Below, one piece after another: positions 26,001-35,594 of a stretch of 64,000 bases of DNA (position 1 is the first letter of the stretch; every line of letters starts with the position of its first letter). The notes beneath the pieces were generated by a model that worked only from the letters and a program-made list of their open reading frames with translations, searched no databases and was not told the DNA's origin. The stretch spans positions 1 to 64,000 of the forward strand of contig PCBK01000081.1 in the NCBI GenBank assembly GCA_002731275.1, in the 5' to 3' direction. Origin of the DNA: Deltaproteobacteria bacterium. Lineage in GTDB: Bacteria > Myxococcota_C > UBA6777. Both the position numbers and the translations under genes were made by a program.

Positions 26001-29000
26001 AATCTCTTTCCTGCGAAAAGCATCTTGAAAGTTGGGGCGTTGACGCTCACACAGAGCGCTGTGTACGACTTTCGCTACAGCGTCATCCGATCGAGCACTG
26101 ATTGGAACGGGAACAAGATCTTTTATGGGCACGATGCCTTTGGGCGATTGCTCTCATCAACCCGCCCTGGTGACGACTTGACCAAACCAACAACCACTTA
26201 CGAATACGATATGAAGGCACCTTTGAGCGTGATCACGACAAAGCGTCGCAGTAAACGCAACGGTGCACAAGACACCATTCAAAAGATGTGCTTTGACGGT
26301 ATGGGACGTTTGGTGCAGATCAGGAGCAAGCTCGCGGATGGGAAATTCCTCGTCGAATCACACAAAGAGTACAACAGCCAGAGTAAAGTCGCGAGACTCG
26401 CGAAGGCATATGAGTCGACCTCTGCGGAGTGTACATTTGATATCCCCGATCATGTGAAGACCGTCTCGACACAGTACGATGGGCTCGGTCGGATGATCAA
26501 GCGCACCCTCGAAGATGGTACGTTCAAGAGCGTGGTATACCAACCGTTGAAGGTGATGCGTTACGACCAGGAAGACAACACCAAAGGTTCCGCCCACTTC
26601 GACACACCACAGACCGACGAGTTTGATGGACTTGGGCGATTGATGAAGCGAACGGAGCTGGACAAGCCCGGACACCCGATTGTCACACAGTACACCTGGA
26701 CGCACCTCAACGTGTATGGCGATTCACAGCTCGCAAAGGTCATCGATGCCAAGGGCAACGAAAAAGTACAGTCCTACGATATGCTCGGTCGTATCACAAA
26801 AGTTGTCGATCCTGATCGCCAGACCACAACGTACAAATACGATGACGCAGGGAACATGATCGAGCGCACTGACGATCGCGGTATCACGATCGCTGCGACA
26901 TATGACGATCTCGATCGACCTCTGACCATCGAAGAGAAAGGCAAACCTGAGACGCAAATTTCCTTTGTCTACGACACCACGACCAAAGAGTACGCTTCAA
27001 AGTTCACAAAGCTGCGCATTGTCGCAATCAAATCACCCCACATCCAGTCTTACTACACCTACAACAACCGCGGACAGCTCGTCGGGGTACGCAGAAACAC
27101 ACTCGGACACGACTTCGACTTTGGTTTTGGCTACGACAACATCGACCGCCTCACCAGCAAAACATTCCCTGACGGTCGCAGACTGACCTACCAATTTGAT
27201 GCCAACGATAGACTCACTGGTGTCCCTGACATGATCAAGAACATCACACGCAACGAGTTTGGTATCCTCAACGGTTGGACACTTGCGAACAACGTACGTA
27301 CCGAGCTGACACACGATGCGACGCGCCGGATCACCGGATTCAATATCCAGAACGTCACGGAGTACAAGTACACGTACGACAATATGGGTAACTTCCTCTC
27401 CATCACGACAACGGAGAGCGGAGCAGAGGAAAAGCAAACCTTCCAGTACGATTCACTTTACCGTCTCACACAGGCGACCCTTGGTACCAGTGAGACCATG
27501 ACGTACAAGTTCGATGACCTCGGCAATCTCACCACCAAGACCTCCAGCCTGCAAGCGAAAAGTCCCTCTCATGTTGGGGATTATGGTTATGCCGCTGGAC
27601 GCTCAAACATGGCTTCTAAAGTCGGTTCTGTCGAGCTGACACACGACAAGGCGGGTTTTCTCAAGAAGTCTGGAACGTCGAGCTATGATTGGGACTTTCT
27701 CGGTCGCTTGCTCGAAGTGAAGAAAGACGGAACAGTCGCCATGAAGGCATGGTACGATGCTGAAAACAATCGCTTCTTGAAGGAAGAAGATGGCATCCAC
27801 ACCCTCTACGTGATGAAGGGATACGAGCTTCGCGGTGGCGCTGCTGTGATCAATGTCTTCCTTGGCAAGCAGCGAGTGGTCGGCTGGCGTAACTTCGATG
27901 CAGGCGCGACATTCTTTGATGATCTTGCTCCTGCCGAGGGAAGTGGCGCGACACTGACCCCCAAACCAGACAAAAAACTCAACGTGGCGGACGCATGGCT
28001 TTATCACGCAGCTCGCCAAAATATTATCAAAGTACCTCTCAAAGAGCGCAAACCCAATGTCGATCTGACGATGGATATGCTCGAAGCTCGTGTCTCTCGC
28101 TTACTCGTCGAGAAACCCGAAGAGAAACACTACTACCACACCAATCACCTGGGCTCGACTGTCGCTGTGACAAACCAAGCCGGTGAGGTGCTTTCGCGGA
28201 AAACATACTATCCATTTGGTTCCGTGCGAAGCGCTACCGGACATGTTTTTAGCTATGGCTTTATGACGACCGAACGCGACAAGAGCACCAAACTCAATTA
28301 CGCGACAGCTCGCTATCTCAACGCGAAGTGGGGGATGTGGATCAGCGCAGACCCACTCTTTGAGAAGATCCGTGGCGTTGATGATGAGTTTAACAGTTAC
28401 TGGTATGCTTCGAACAACCCTCTGCGATTCATCGACAGTCAGGGGACAGAGAGCGTCACATTTGATGACTGGGGACCGGGTATCTTCCAGGGCACTGTCA
28501 TTCTCGGCGTTGCAGGTGTGAGCGCTGTGGCTGCTTTCAAAAATAGAAACCAGGGAAACAACCTTTCCGCATGGGGAGGGGTCGCTGCCGGTCTTGTTTC
28601 TTTCTTAGGATTGGGAATGCAAATCGGAGGAACTGTCAAGGATGACTCGGCTTTAATGTGGGTTGGTGTTGGTATTGAAGTTGCTGGAGCTGTTGGGGCC
28701 GCAGTGCTTGCCTATATGTCTGAAAGACAAGCTCGGAAGACTGAAGCAGCGCTCACTAACGATAAGGACGCTCTTAAGAGAGAAAACAGCAACCTCCAGA
28801 AGCGTAAGGACTCACTCGTAGCAAAAAATACGAACCTTGGGCAAGAAAAGACTTCCTTGCAGAATCAATTGAAAAATGCTGAGGCTGAAGTGAAGAGGCT
28901 TAAAACACAGATCGAAAGAGAGACACCCAAAACCAAAACCAAAACCAAAACCAGGTCCAAATCCAACAGCAGCTTCTCGAGCACAAAGAGCAAAAATAGA

Positions 29001-29027
29001 ATATCGAAAAAGCGAAAGAAACCCTGA
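23010..29027 (+). CDS. SpvB/TcdB-middle/Rhs protein, fused TcB-TcC-like
   Basis: A 2005-residue protein. ATG 23010 (signal peptide MHRMFKVALYVCLCLLPAGVWA) has GGAG six bases upstream; ATG 22998 lacks one. Residues ~25-110 match the SpvB start (LPSGPGSLGGVGENVKI, AIPLRVPAGRNGLNPKLSLQ). Residues ~350-640 hold FG-GAP-like motifs (DINGDGLPDVID, DFNGDGFVDLVS, DVNGDGMADMVA), and residues ~640-745 a TcdB-middle region ending EKKFRGFRTVESVF. YD repeats (YDMLGRITKV, YKYDDAGNMIERTDDRG) run to ~1640. The Rhs core is at ~1707-1810 (YHTNHLGSTVAVTNQAGEV to NNPLRFIDSQG). Beyond it are three hydrophobic segments, a coiled coil (1908-1970) and a Lys/Thr tail; no toxin domain is recognised. It probably forms a cocoon-like shell as in TcB-TcC proteins. 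Confidence 0.9.
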   Translation: MHRMFKVALYVCLCLLPAGVWANSGVSPNVLVLPSGPGSLGGVGENVKINLNMGLMSYAIPLRVPAGRNGLNPKLSLQYSSAAGSSAAGIGWTLTGISTVERLTVRGLPRYGSVQDPVQSGEDRFYSGGELVQISGTPYYRARFEGGFIRYRWHHTGDQKGYWTAEFPDGSIAFYGGRYKQNAARKVDASQATVDVSSQVSSAKGTFRWMLTSMIDPNGNRLEYKYFRDGSQVYLESAQWVFDKDNKPLYQMQFEYETRPDVISDGKPGFELLTTKRIKKIRSLSAGTDYRSYVLEYDQKSYLSRLVKVTQFGNDKVSAYPVKFTMTYSSADYTQDNAQMVSMPTSLAQNFVNGNSDLVDINGDGLPDVIDTSKSTHRFHLNTMTLKDLKQDKHDYQKPYENPKETSGAQLSNRDVQMLDFNGDGFVDLVSAVTKTILLNLGKGKWENASESLQSSFPSPGANPNRRFFDFNGDKAIDIIEIIGGSVVYWVSDGKGSWKKVTGTQQIGADFATDQLRLIDMNGDNLSDAVQIFEGKLRYKKYLGYGKWSTNWTVIPVQGLTQSLSKQVRFADVNGDGMADMVAFIANSIKFFVNRNGTQFDAARDLNKNFKGVPLPDSDPSSVSVRIADINGNGSRDIVWLDSSGKITYLELFKLRPNLLTTIDNGIGKKIEVTYGSSVYHYLRDQSLGKAWPSKLPMAFVVVNQIKTYAARADGSDKGACPMIQNVYYHDGYYDGVEKKFRGFRTVESVFESDKTIGCKTDSHGKRREVLKFYVGDGDTSSGDNDLYYHGKLREQSTTGTSHAADKDLTFSSQSYEWGECKVDGSTTTLTPKVRYICLKAREISLKEGETDASKWKTTRIEYEYDGYGNNTLTKIHGLKDVEGDERFFKKTFITPDNPNDPDVNKRWFLNKLQKVEFCEKEAGPCASRETFYDGEAYKGLPAGELVRGNITRESAKASSDGKVIDLYRYAYDEFGNVIGRMSPRGNIKQTEFDTLYNLFPAKSILKVGALTLTQSAVYDFRYSVIRSSTDWNGNKIFYGHDAFGRLLSSTRPGDDLTKPTTTYEYDMKAPLSVITTKRRSKRNGAQDTIQKMCFDGMGRLVQIRSKLADGKFLVESHKEYNSQSKVARLAKAYESTSAECTFDIPDHVKTVSTQYDGLGRMIKRTLEDGTFKSVVYQPLKVMRYDQEDNTKGSAHFDTPQTDEFDGLGRLMKRTELDKPGHPIVTQYTWTHLNVYGDSQLAKVIDAKGNEKVQSYDMLGRITKVVDPDRQTTTYKYDDAGNMIERTDDRGITIAATYDDLDRPLTIEEKGKPETQISFVYDTTTKEYASKFTKLRIVAIKSPHIQSYYTYNNRGQLVGVRRNTLGHDFDFGFGYDNIDRLTSKTFPDGRRLTYQFDANDRLTGVPDMIKNITRNEFGILNGWTLANNVRTELTHDATRRITGFNIQNVTEYKYTYDNMGNFLSITTTESGAEEKQTFQYDSLYRLTQATLGTSETMTYKFDDLGNLTTKTSSLQAKSPSHVGDYGYAAGRSNMASKVGSVELTHDKAGFLKKSGTSSYDWDFLGRLLEVKKDGTVAMKAWYDAENNRFLKEEDGIHTLYVMKGYELRGGAAVINVFLGKQRVVGWRNFDAGATFFDDLAPAEGSGATLTPKPDKKLNVADAWLYHAARQNIIKVPLKERKPNVDLTMDMLEARVSRLLVEKPEEKHYYHTNHLGSTVAVTNQAGEVLSRKTYYPFGSVRSATGHVFSYGFMTTERDKSTKLNYATARYLNAKWGMWISADPLFEKIRGVDDEFNSYWYASNNPLRFIDSQGTESVTFDDWGPGIFQGTVILGVAGVSAVAAFKNRNQGNNLSAWGGVAAGLVSFLGLGMQIGGTVKDDSALMWVGVGIEVAGAVGAAVLAYMSERQARKTEAALTNDKDALKRENSNLQKRKDSLVAKNTNLGQEKTSLQNQLKNAEAEVKRLKTQIERETPKTKTKTKTRSKSNSSFSSTKSKNRISKKRKKP

Positions 29028-29064
29028 TCTTTGCTCTTTTGGATTGGTCATTTTTTCGATATGT

Positions 29065-29125
29065 CCGGTGGAAGGAAGAAGCTCTCAGTGTCGTTTTTTC
29101 CTTCTACACTTTCTTCATCCACCGG
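29065..29125 (+). terminator. Possible terminator after the SpvB/Rhs gene
   Basis: CCGGTGGA (29065-29072) pairs with TCCACCGG (29118-29125), extended by imperfect GGAAGAAG/CTTTCTTC pairing, and is followed by TCTTTGGCTTTTTT. The loop is long, so this is tentative. Confidence 0.35.
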
Positions 29126-29191
29126 TCTTTGGCTTTTTTCAAACCACTTTTTCTTGGAACAGCCTGAAGCATTGCAAAAGGAGAATTGTTT

Positions 29192-29641
29192 ATGTTGCGA
29201 CGATGTACATCTGGTTTTTTGTGCTCTTGTTTTTTGATGATTTGCTTGTTCACCTGGGGATGTCCTTCAACGAGCACTCCTTCTGATGGAGGCATCACTG
29301 ATGGGACAGTCACGCCGACTTCGTGTGATAAGGATGTCGCTTGCCTCGTCGTCAGCGATCCAAATATTCGCTCTTGTGAATTCGTTGTGTCTTACCCCAA
29401 GACGGAGAGTCAGCCAAACGTCGGTTTCGACGACTCGGTCAAGGGACGCGCCAAATACCTCAACGGAAAGCTCGCGGTGGCAGTGCTTTTCGATAAGGAC
29501 GAGGGAGTGAGTGGTGACAAGCCCATCGTGTTTATCCCTTTGGGTGGTAGCAAGGAGTTGAAAACCTCGGTGTTAACATGTTTTGACCGCAAAGGTGCGG
29601 CGATATCGTCACCAAAAGCCGTTCTAAAAATCAACAACTAA
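29192..29641 (+). CDS. Small lipoprotein downstream of the SpvB/Rhs gene
   Basis: A 149-residue protein. ATG 29192 has AAGGAG eight bases upstream; an in-frame TTG six bases earlier is less likely. The N-terminus MLRRCTSGFLCSCFLMICLFTWGC is a type II signal peptide with lipidation at Cys24, followed by a Ser/Thr/Pro linker with DGG. The mature domain of ~110 residues has paired Cys (CDKDVAC, IRSCEF, LTCFDRKG) and a possible beta-sandwich pattern (KLAVAVLFDKDEG, KPIVFIPLGGSKELKTSV). No family is recognised. It follows the Rhs gene by 164 bp and ends just before a strong terminator. Confidence 0.78.
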   Translation: MLRRCTSGFLCSCFLMICLFTWGCPSTSTPSDGGITDGTVTPTSCDKDVACLVVSDPNIRSCEFVVSYPKTESQPNVGFDDSVKGRAKYLNGKLAVAVLFDKDEGVSGDKPIVFIPLGGSKELKTSVLTCFDRKGAAISSPKAVLKINN

Positions 29642-29651
29642 AGCCGTCAAA

Positions 29652-29694
29652 AGCCAGGCGACCTCGAAGGAAGATGAGGTCACCTGGCTTTTTG
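29652..29694 (+). terminator. Strong intrinsic terminator
   Basis: AGCCAGGCGACCTC (29652-29665) pairs with GAGGTCACCTGGCT (29676-29689) with one mismatch, followed by TTTTTGTT. It separates the Rhs/lipoprotein unit from the giant lipoprotein genes, so these need their own promoter or readthrough. Confidence 0.82.
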
Positions 29695-29758
29695 TTGCGA
29701 TCAAAAGACACAAACCCAGCCGTAGAGCTTGAAACGCTTCGCAATTTTGGAGAACACC

Positions 29759-32700
29759 ATGATCATCAAGGCCAGAGAAGCCAGACTTTGTCTTTCCTTC
29801 TTTTTGTGTATAGCCCTTCTTTTTTTGGGGTGTAGCTCTTCTACAAAGACTGATGGGGGATTGACTGAGGGGAGTCATGTCGAAAAAACGAATGACGAAC
29901 CAGCCTCCGACGCAGGAGGGCAGACTGAAGGGACCAACTGTGAGCCGGGAACGTTAGGTTGTCGGTGTACTCCAACGAGCGCTTGTTTCAACGATCTTCG
30001 CTGTGAAGCAGGTCTTTGTCAGGCATGTGAAAAAGGGACCGCGGGCTGCGCGTGTAAAGACGGTGATGTTTGTAGCACCGGTCTCACATGTGAAGGAGGT
30101 TCTTGCCAGGGATGTGTTGGGAAACCCAACTGTATCTGTCATGGCAATAACACCTGCGATTCAGGCAGCAAGTGTGTCCTAAGCTCCACATCTGTGAGCA
30201 TCTGCCAAGCTTGTGATGGCAAGGATAAAAAGGATTGTAACTGCGAGAAGGACGCGGATTGTGGTGCGCTGGCTTGTGTCAACAAACGATGTCTCGACCT
30301 CAAGACGGTCAACAACATCCCCAAAGCGCCCAAGTGTTATTCTCCTTGCGATGCAGATCAACAGCTCGCCGACGGTTCACCTCGTGTCTGTCATCCAGAG
30401 TTCAAGCTGATGTCTGGATGTGGAGCAGGGCAGACTTGTAAAGAGGGGAGCTGTATCCCCGAGACGACGAATAACCAACTGAGCGCTTCACAATATCCAT
30501 TCTGTACAGTCGCGGCAGACTGCCCAAACTGGCAGACTTGTTTGCACGGTCGTTGTTACTCGACCTGTGAGTCGTCCACACAGTGTGCGACAGGTTTTCA
30601 ATGTCATAAGTACGTCTGTCGACGAGAGTGTAATGTCCGCGAGAGCGTCTGTCGCAACGACGAGACTTGTCAGACGAGTGGTTCGGATTCTGGGATTTGT
30701 ATGCCCAAGTCGACCAACTTCAACCCCGCACCTCCACAAAAACAAACCCCCGGTAAGATCCTCATCCCATTCCACAACATCGACTTTACCAACACAACGA
30801 CAACGGGTGAGCTTTACATTACGAACAAGAGCCAATTTACAGTGAGCTACACGATCAGCCGCGTACGCGACAGCCTTGGCTCCGACAAGCCCCTGTTTTG
30901 GATGAAGTTCGATCGTTGTAACAAATACAACCCCGACAATGGTCGGCAATGTCTCGGTTTTGCCAACAAACCAAGCGCCGCAGAACCATACATCGTCAAA
31001 GATGTCCCCCCCAACTCGATGGTGATTTTGAAGCTCAGCAACGCAGGTGGGAAACCCAAGAGCGCTTCACAATACCACGGAGATATCCGCATCCAATCCG
31101 AGAGGATGGGAGAGCAAGAGGTCCAACTCAAATACAGAGAGACCGGCGACGGTCAGTGGGTTGGGAAGATGATCTCCTTTGGTAACTTCAACGACACAAA
31201 CATCGACAAGTTCCCAGCAGCGCCTTCATTGAATGTACGTGATGTACCCAACGCTTTGTTACGTCGCTGGATCAATTTCAAACGCAACAATCTGACCTTC
31301 GAGCAATTTCGCGCAGCTCTTCGTGCTGTACGTGAGGGGACATGGCGCTTTGATAAAGTCGCCAAAGATTGTCGAACAGCCTTCAGCAGTCAGGCCTCCG
31401 AAGACGTCGTGTGTTATCCCTTCACCAACAACGCTGGCTATGAGATCCTCTCCTACAGTAACCGCGAAGCACCTGTTCCCTCCGGTATCTCCGAGATGGA
31501 CTTCTCGATCAACGTCGAGGAAAAGAACGGAGACTCCTTTATCGGTCGTATCAACTCCGCCAAGAGTTTACAGTATCCGGGGAATCCACTCGTCACGCTG
31601 ACATTTGATGGAAAACCTGGCGTCAATCCAATGACCATGTTGAAGGCATTTGGTACAACCGTCGATGTTGGCGGTCGTTTCCATGTCGCAAAAGACAAAG
31701 GGTGTCCTGACACGGATAAGTACGAGAAGGTCTCCATTCCCTGGTTAATCCCTGGGTTTGAGAGTTTGAGCGCGAGTGTGTCGGGGAGTCTCTTCCGCGA
31801 GCGTTATGAGTGTCGCGCAAAATCTTACCCACACACTCCGCCAGATGGAGCGACCAATGAGCAAAAACGCGCGACAGAGCTGCTCAACCTGAGCCTCGCT
31901 TCGTCGAACCCGATCCCCAACGGCTGGCGTCTTCGCCGAAAGCTTGAGCTCGTCGACGGTGGGCTGATCAAAAACCGTTACCTGTTTATCTTGTATCGTG
32001 AAAAGTTCGTCAGCTTCTTCAACACGAGCGAGACAAAGAACGCACTCAGCGGCGATTTTGCCAGCTACGGCTACATTTTGATGGAGCGTGTCGCGACAGA
32101 GCTTGAGAAGACCGACTATGCGGGCAATCCCCCTGTCAAACAGAATACATGTGCCATCAATTCAAATTGTAAGAGCAATGAAGCCTGCATCAGTGGCGTG
32201 TGTCGTCCCAAAGACCAACTTCGCCAAGTGACCTGTTCACCTGCGATCGTGAGAATGGCGACAAATCGAAGCATTGGCTCGATGGCTGAGCTTGAGCAAT
32301 GGTCAGGCGTCCAGCTTGGAGAGCTCGTCTCTGCGCTCATCAAAGGACAGAGCAACCAAGTCACCAACGACACGAGCAACCAAATCCCACAAACCGTAAA
32401 CGGTTCGGATTACGAATGGTCATACGACAGCAGCGTGACCAACTCAAAACACTACATTCACATGTACTGTGAGGACACCAAGCAATTTAACGGTGGTCAT
32501 CCTAGCGATCCACAGGCTTGTCCAGCAGGCAGTAAGGTGATCTATTTCGAGCTTCAAACCAGCGAGAAGACGCTGCGCAACGACGCCTGTAACAAAGCAA
32601 GAACATGTGACTCTCGACTGAGAGCCTTCCGCTCGTTGAAGTCCTTCCGAGAGAATGTCCCCTACAAATGCAAGGATCCAAACGCAGCGCTGTGTGATGC

Positions 32701-35545
32701 CAATCGAACAGATCCACGTGTTGGCAAAATTTTCTTTAAGCCCGAGAGCAAATCACATTACATCTCTCCCTTCCAGCCGCTGCAAAATGCGATGTTTGAG
32801 GCCTTTCGCTATCGGCTCAAGTTTGCCTCAAGGAGCGGCCAGAGCATCGGCTTTACACCTTCCATTTGTGCGCCTGGAAGCTCCTCGCAGATCCCCTACT
32901 GTTATGACCCCAAAGTCATCGAGGAGATCGAGAAGAGAGTGGATTGTGTTGAGGCGATCTTCTCGAAAGAGACGTTGACCCAAAAGTTGACGCCGAGTGA
33001 GCGCGCTGACCTGCGCAACTTCCTGGTGTTTGCCTTCTCCTTCCAAAACACAAACAACAACGGGGTCATCTCGACAAACTTTGGTTTTGAGACCCTCAAC
33101 GCCGAGCTGAGAGTGATGCTTGGTGACGAGTCCTTTGTTCGCTCTTTTGCGAGTCGATACGATCTCTCCAACTCCAGCCTGATCTCTTTCCAGGGGGATC
33201 AGCTTGAGCCCAACGGAATCAAGCTCTCTGGAGCTTTGGGCTTCGAGATGCACAATCTGTATCTCTCCACACAATACTACCAGAGCGCGCTCGATCGATT
33301 CTTCTCACAATCAAACGTGATTTATCACTCCTTCAAGAGTCGGGATACAGCGTTTATTTCGCCCAAGTCCGTCACCAGCTACTTCAAAAAATTGCTCCTC
33401 GCGTCGACCCGTAAGGCACGCTCTTGGAGCCAGATCGCCAAGCGATATCACAAGCTCAACCGCCCCGATCTTGCACGTCACGTGATCGAACGAGCGTATG
33501 CCGCGACCTATATGGAAAAAACGGTCTTGACGCGCTTGCTTCGTGAGTTGGTGCGGGTCACTGATCCAAAAGAGATGGACCAGATCAGCAACGAGATTGA
33601 TTCGATTACACTGACATATAAGTCCGCTCTTATCGACATGAAGGAGACCTATCAAAAGCTCAACATGTCGCTGAACAACTACGGTTTGCCCGAAGGCTAC
33701 ATTCCTTTCCCTGCGATGGATTCATTCTCCGCTTTGAGTAACTCCACCAACGCCTTCAAGGTCTCTTTGGGGTTTGCCAAAGAGAAGATGCTCATCGCGA
33801 GAAACAAAGAGCAGGCAGCCTTACAGAGCAAGCGTTCATTTGATACCAACGCGGCGCAGTTCCAGGCCGAGCTGGTGCGTATTACACAGAACTTCGAGAG
33901 CCAACTGCAGGAGATCTGTGGTGGTATCACAGTGGGCAACCGTGTCTTCCCGGCGATCCCAAAATACGCGAGCCTCTCTCCAAAAACACGCAGCCTCGGC
34001 AACCCATGTGGGCTTGTCCCTGGTGGTGCGTTGTTTAACGCGCTCGCCGAGCTTGAGAAGATCCGTATCGGTCTGACAGCGATCAAACAACAACAAGCCA
34101 ACCTGACCAAGCAGATCCACCTCGAACGAGACAGGATCAAGAAGTACTGTGATGCCAAATTCAAGCTCGCGGACATCACTTGGAATTTCCGTGAAAAACA
34201 ACAAAACCTTCAGCTTGAGCTCGAAGAGACACAGAGAAACATCGACCGGACTGTGCGGATTGGTCAGCAGGCGAGTATGATCGCTGAGACCGTGAAGTGC
34301 TCGATCGTCGTCGGTTTTGCAAACGGTGGTGATTGCCCCATGGCGGCTGTCTCCGCCGCCCTCTTGTTGGTCGTTGGTGCAACGCAAGAGGCGATCGTTG
34401 CGAAGATCGAACAGAAACTCAAAGAGAAACGCGAACAACAAGTCGTGATCGAGAGAGAGCTTGAAAAGACACAGATTCAATTTGAATGTAAAGCGTGCGC
34501 TGTCAGTGATAAGAACTGTACGACACAAGGTACGGCTTACACTGAGAGCAACATCAAGATCGCTGAGCTGACAGCTTCTATTGGGAATCTCAGCTTTGAA
34601 GCGTTGAAGATTCAATATGACATTCAAATTGCGCTGTCGAACATCACGAGACTCCGCCAACAAGCGCGACGTCTGATCACACAACAAAACGAGACCACAC
34701 AGCTCGCGCTTGACGTACAAGCTGCACAGAACAACCCCAATGTCCGTATCTATAAAAATGACTCGATCATCTCTGCGGAGCGGACATTCAGCGACGCGAT
34801 GAGAGAAGCCTACCGCGCGACTTTGATTTACGAGTACTACACTGGTACGTCTTACAAGCGCAAAGGTAATCTCTATCTTATCCGTATGATCTCCTTTGGT
34901 GATGTCAATCTTGAGACCTACCTGAGTCGTCTTGAGCAGGCGTTCCGCGACTTTGAAGAGCAAAATGGCAAGCCCGACTTCCGCGTCGCGGTCATCTCTT
35001 TGCGCGATGATATCCTCAAGATCTCACGTGTCGATGAGAACCAACATCCACGCACATTGACAGATCGTGTGAGCGAATTTCAGAAGGAGCTCTCCAACCG
35101 CAACAGACTCAACGAAGAAGGATTTACATCCTTCCCATTCAACCTGTCTGTGACAAACAAAAACGCGCTTGTGTCTCCTATCACTGTCAACCACAAGGTC
35201 ATCTACATCGAAGCTGAAATTGTGGGTGGAGAGATCGGTGACACCGTCGGTCGCGTGTATGTCAGACAAAAAGGAACAGGCGTCGTCAGGCTCCCTGGAG
35301 ATGACACGAAGTTCTACGTCCTCCCGGCCAAAACGGCTGTTGTCAACGCATTCTTCAACGGTAGCAAGGTCTTTCAGCCAAGTATCTATCAAAACTACAG
35401 GTTGCGGGATCGTCCTCTTGGCAACACACAGTGGGAGGTGTTGATCAACCAGCTCACTGAGAAGGCCAACAAAGATATCAACCTGAACAGCATCAACGAT
35501 ATCCGGATTTACATCTACTATTCTGACTTTACAGAAGAACCCTGA
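29759..35545 (+). CDS. Giant lipoprotein 1 with TcA-like C-terminal region
   Basis: A 1928-residue protein. ATG 29759 has GGAG six bases upstream; the longer frame starts with TTG. The signal peptide ends CLSFFLCIALLFLGC (Cys25 lipidated). Residues ~60-320 are Cys-rich repeats of the CxxGxxC...GxCxxC type, and an Ig-like beta segment starts near 338. A large middle region has a short Cys module near 800 (NSNCKSNEACISGVC). Helical coiled coils at ~1340-1500 and ~1550-1640 flank a hydrophobic stretch (VKCSIVVGF, AAVSAALLLVVGA; ~1507-1550). The C-terminal ~260 residues (AMREAYRATLIYEYYTG, LETYLSRLEQAFRDFEEQNG, VAVISLRDDIL, INDIRIYIYYSDF) recall the TcA TcB-binding region. That homology is inferred. 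It is followed after 49 bp by its paralog. Confidence 0.82.
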   Translation: MIIKAREARLCLSFFLCIALLFLGCSSSTKTDGGLTEGSHVEKTNDEPASDAGGQTEGTNCEPGTLGCRCTPTSACFNDLRCEAGLCQACEKGTAGCACKDGDVCSTGLTCEGGSCQGCVGKPNCICHGNNTCDSGSKCVLSSTSVSICQACDGKDKKDCNCEKDADCGALACVNKRCLDLKTVNNIPKAPKCYSPCDADQQLADGSPRVCHPEFKLMSGCGAGQTCKEGSCIPETTNNQLSASQYPFCTVAADCPNWQTCLHGRCYSTCESSTQCATGFQCHKYVCRRECNVRESVCRNDETCQTSGSDSGICMPKSTNFNPAPPQKQTPGKILIPFHNIDFTNTTTTGELYITNKSQFTVSYTISRVRDSLGSDKPLFWMKFDRCNKYNPDNGRQCLGFANKPSAAEPYIVKDVPPNSMVILKLSNAGGKPKSASQYHGDIRIQSERMGEQEVQLKYRETGDGQWVGKMISFGNFNDTNIDKFPAAPSLNVRDVPNALLRRWINFKRNNLTFEQFRAALRAVREGTWRFDKVAKDCRTAFSSQASEDVVCYPFTNNAGYEILSYSNREAPVPSGISEMDFSINVEEKNGDSFIGRINSAKSLQYPGNPLVTLTFDGKPGVNPMTMLKAFGTTVDVGGRFHVAKDKGCPDTDKYEKVSIPWLIPGFESLSASVSGSLFRERYECRAKSYPHTPPDGATNEQKRATELLNLSLASSNPIPNGWRLRRKLELVDGGLIKNRYLFILYREKFVSFFNTSETKNALSGDFASYGYILMERVATELEKTDYAGNPPVKQNTCAINSNCKSNEACISGVCRPKDQLRQVTCSPAIVRMATNRSIGSMAELEQWSGVQLGELVSALIKGQSNQVTNDTSNQIPQTVNGSDYEWSYDSSVTNSKHYIHMYCEDTKQFNGGHPSDPQACPAGSKVIYFELQTSEKTLRNDACNKARTCDSRLRAFRSLKSFRENVPYKCKDPNAALCDANRTDPRVGKIFFKPESKSHYISPFQPLQNAMFEAFRYRLKFASRSGQSIGFTPSICAPGSSSQIPYCYDPKVIEEIEKRVDCVEAIFSKETLTQKLTPSERADLRNFLVFAFSFQNTNNNGVISTNFGFETLNAELRVMLGDESFVRSFASRYDLSNSSLISFQGDQLEPNGIKLSGALGFEMHNLYLSTQYYQSALDRFFSQSNVIYHSFKSRDTAFISPKSVTSYFKKLLLASTRKARSWSQIAKRYHKLNRPDLARHVIERAYAATYMEKTVLTRLLRELVRVTDPKEMDQISNEIDSITLTYKSALIDMKETYQKLNMSLNNYGLPEGYIPFPAMDSFSALSNSTNAFKVSLGFAKEKMLIARNKEQAALQSKRSFDTNAAQFQAELVRITQNFESQLQEICGGITVGNRVFPAIPKYASLSPKTRSLGNPCGLVPGGALFNALAELEKIRIGLTAIKQQQANLTKQIHLERDRIKKYCDAKFKLADITWNFREKQQNLQLELEETQRNIDRTVRIGQQASMIAETVKCSIVVGFANGGDCPMAAVSAALLLVVGATQEAIVAKIEQKLKEKREQQVVIERELEKTQIQFECKACAVSDKNCTTQGTAYTESNIKIAELTASIGNLSFEALKIQYDIQIALSNITRLRQQARRLITQQNETTQLALDVQAAQNNPNVRIYKNDSIISAERTFSDAMREAYRATLIYEYYTGTSYKRKGNLYLIRMISFGDVNLETYLSRLEQAFRDFEEQNGKPDFRVAVISLRDDILKISRVDENQHPRTLTDRVSEFQKELSNRNRLNEEGFTSFPFNLSVTNKNALVSPITVNHKVIYIEAEIVGGEIGDTVGRVYVRQKGTGVVRLPGDDTKFYVLPAKTAVVNAFFNGSKVFQPSIYQNYRLRDRPLGNTQWEVLINQLTEKANKDINLNSINDIRIYIYYSDFTEEP

Positions 35546-35594
35546 GGCTCTTTCTCGAAGTCAGATACCAAGACATGCAACTAAAGGGTGTAAA

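Noticed and set aside
29192..29641. Possible immunity protein for the Rhs protein
   Set aside because: Immunity genes usually pair with a C-terminal toxin, which is not recognised here. This protein is a signal-peptide lipoprotein with no immunity-family features, so the label is unsupported.
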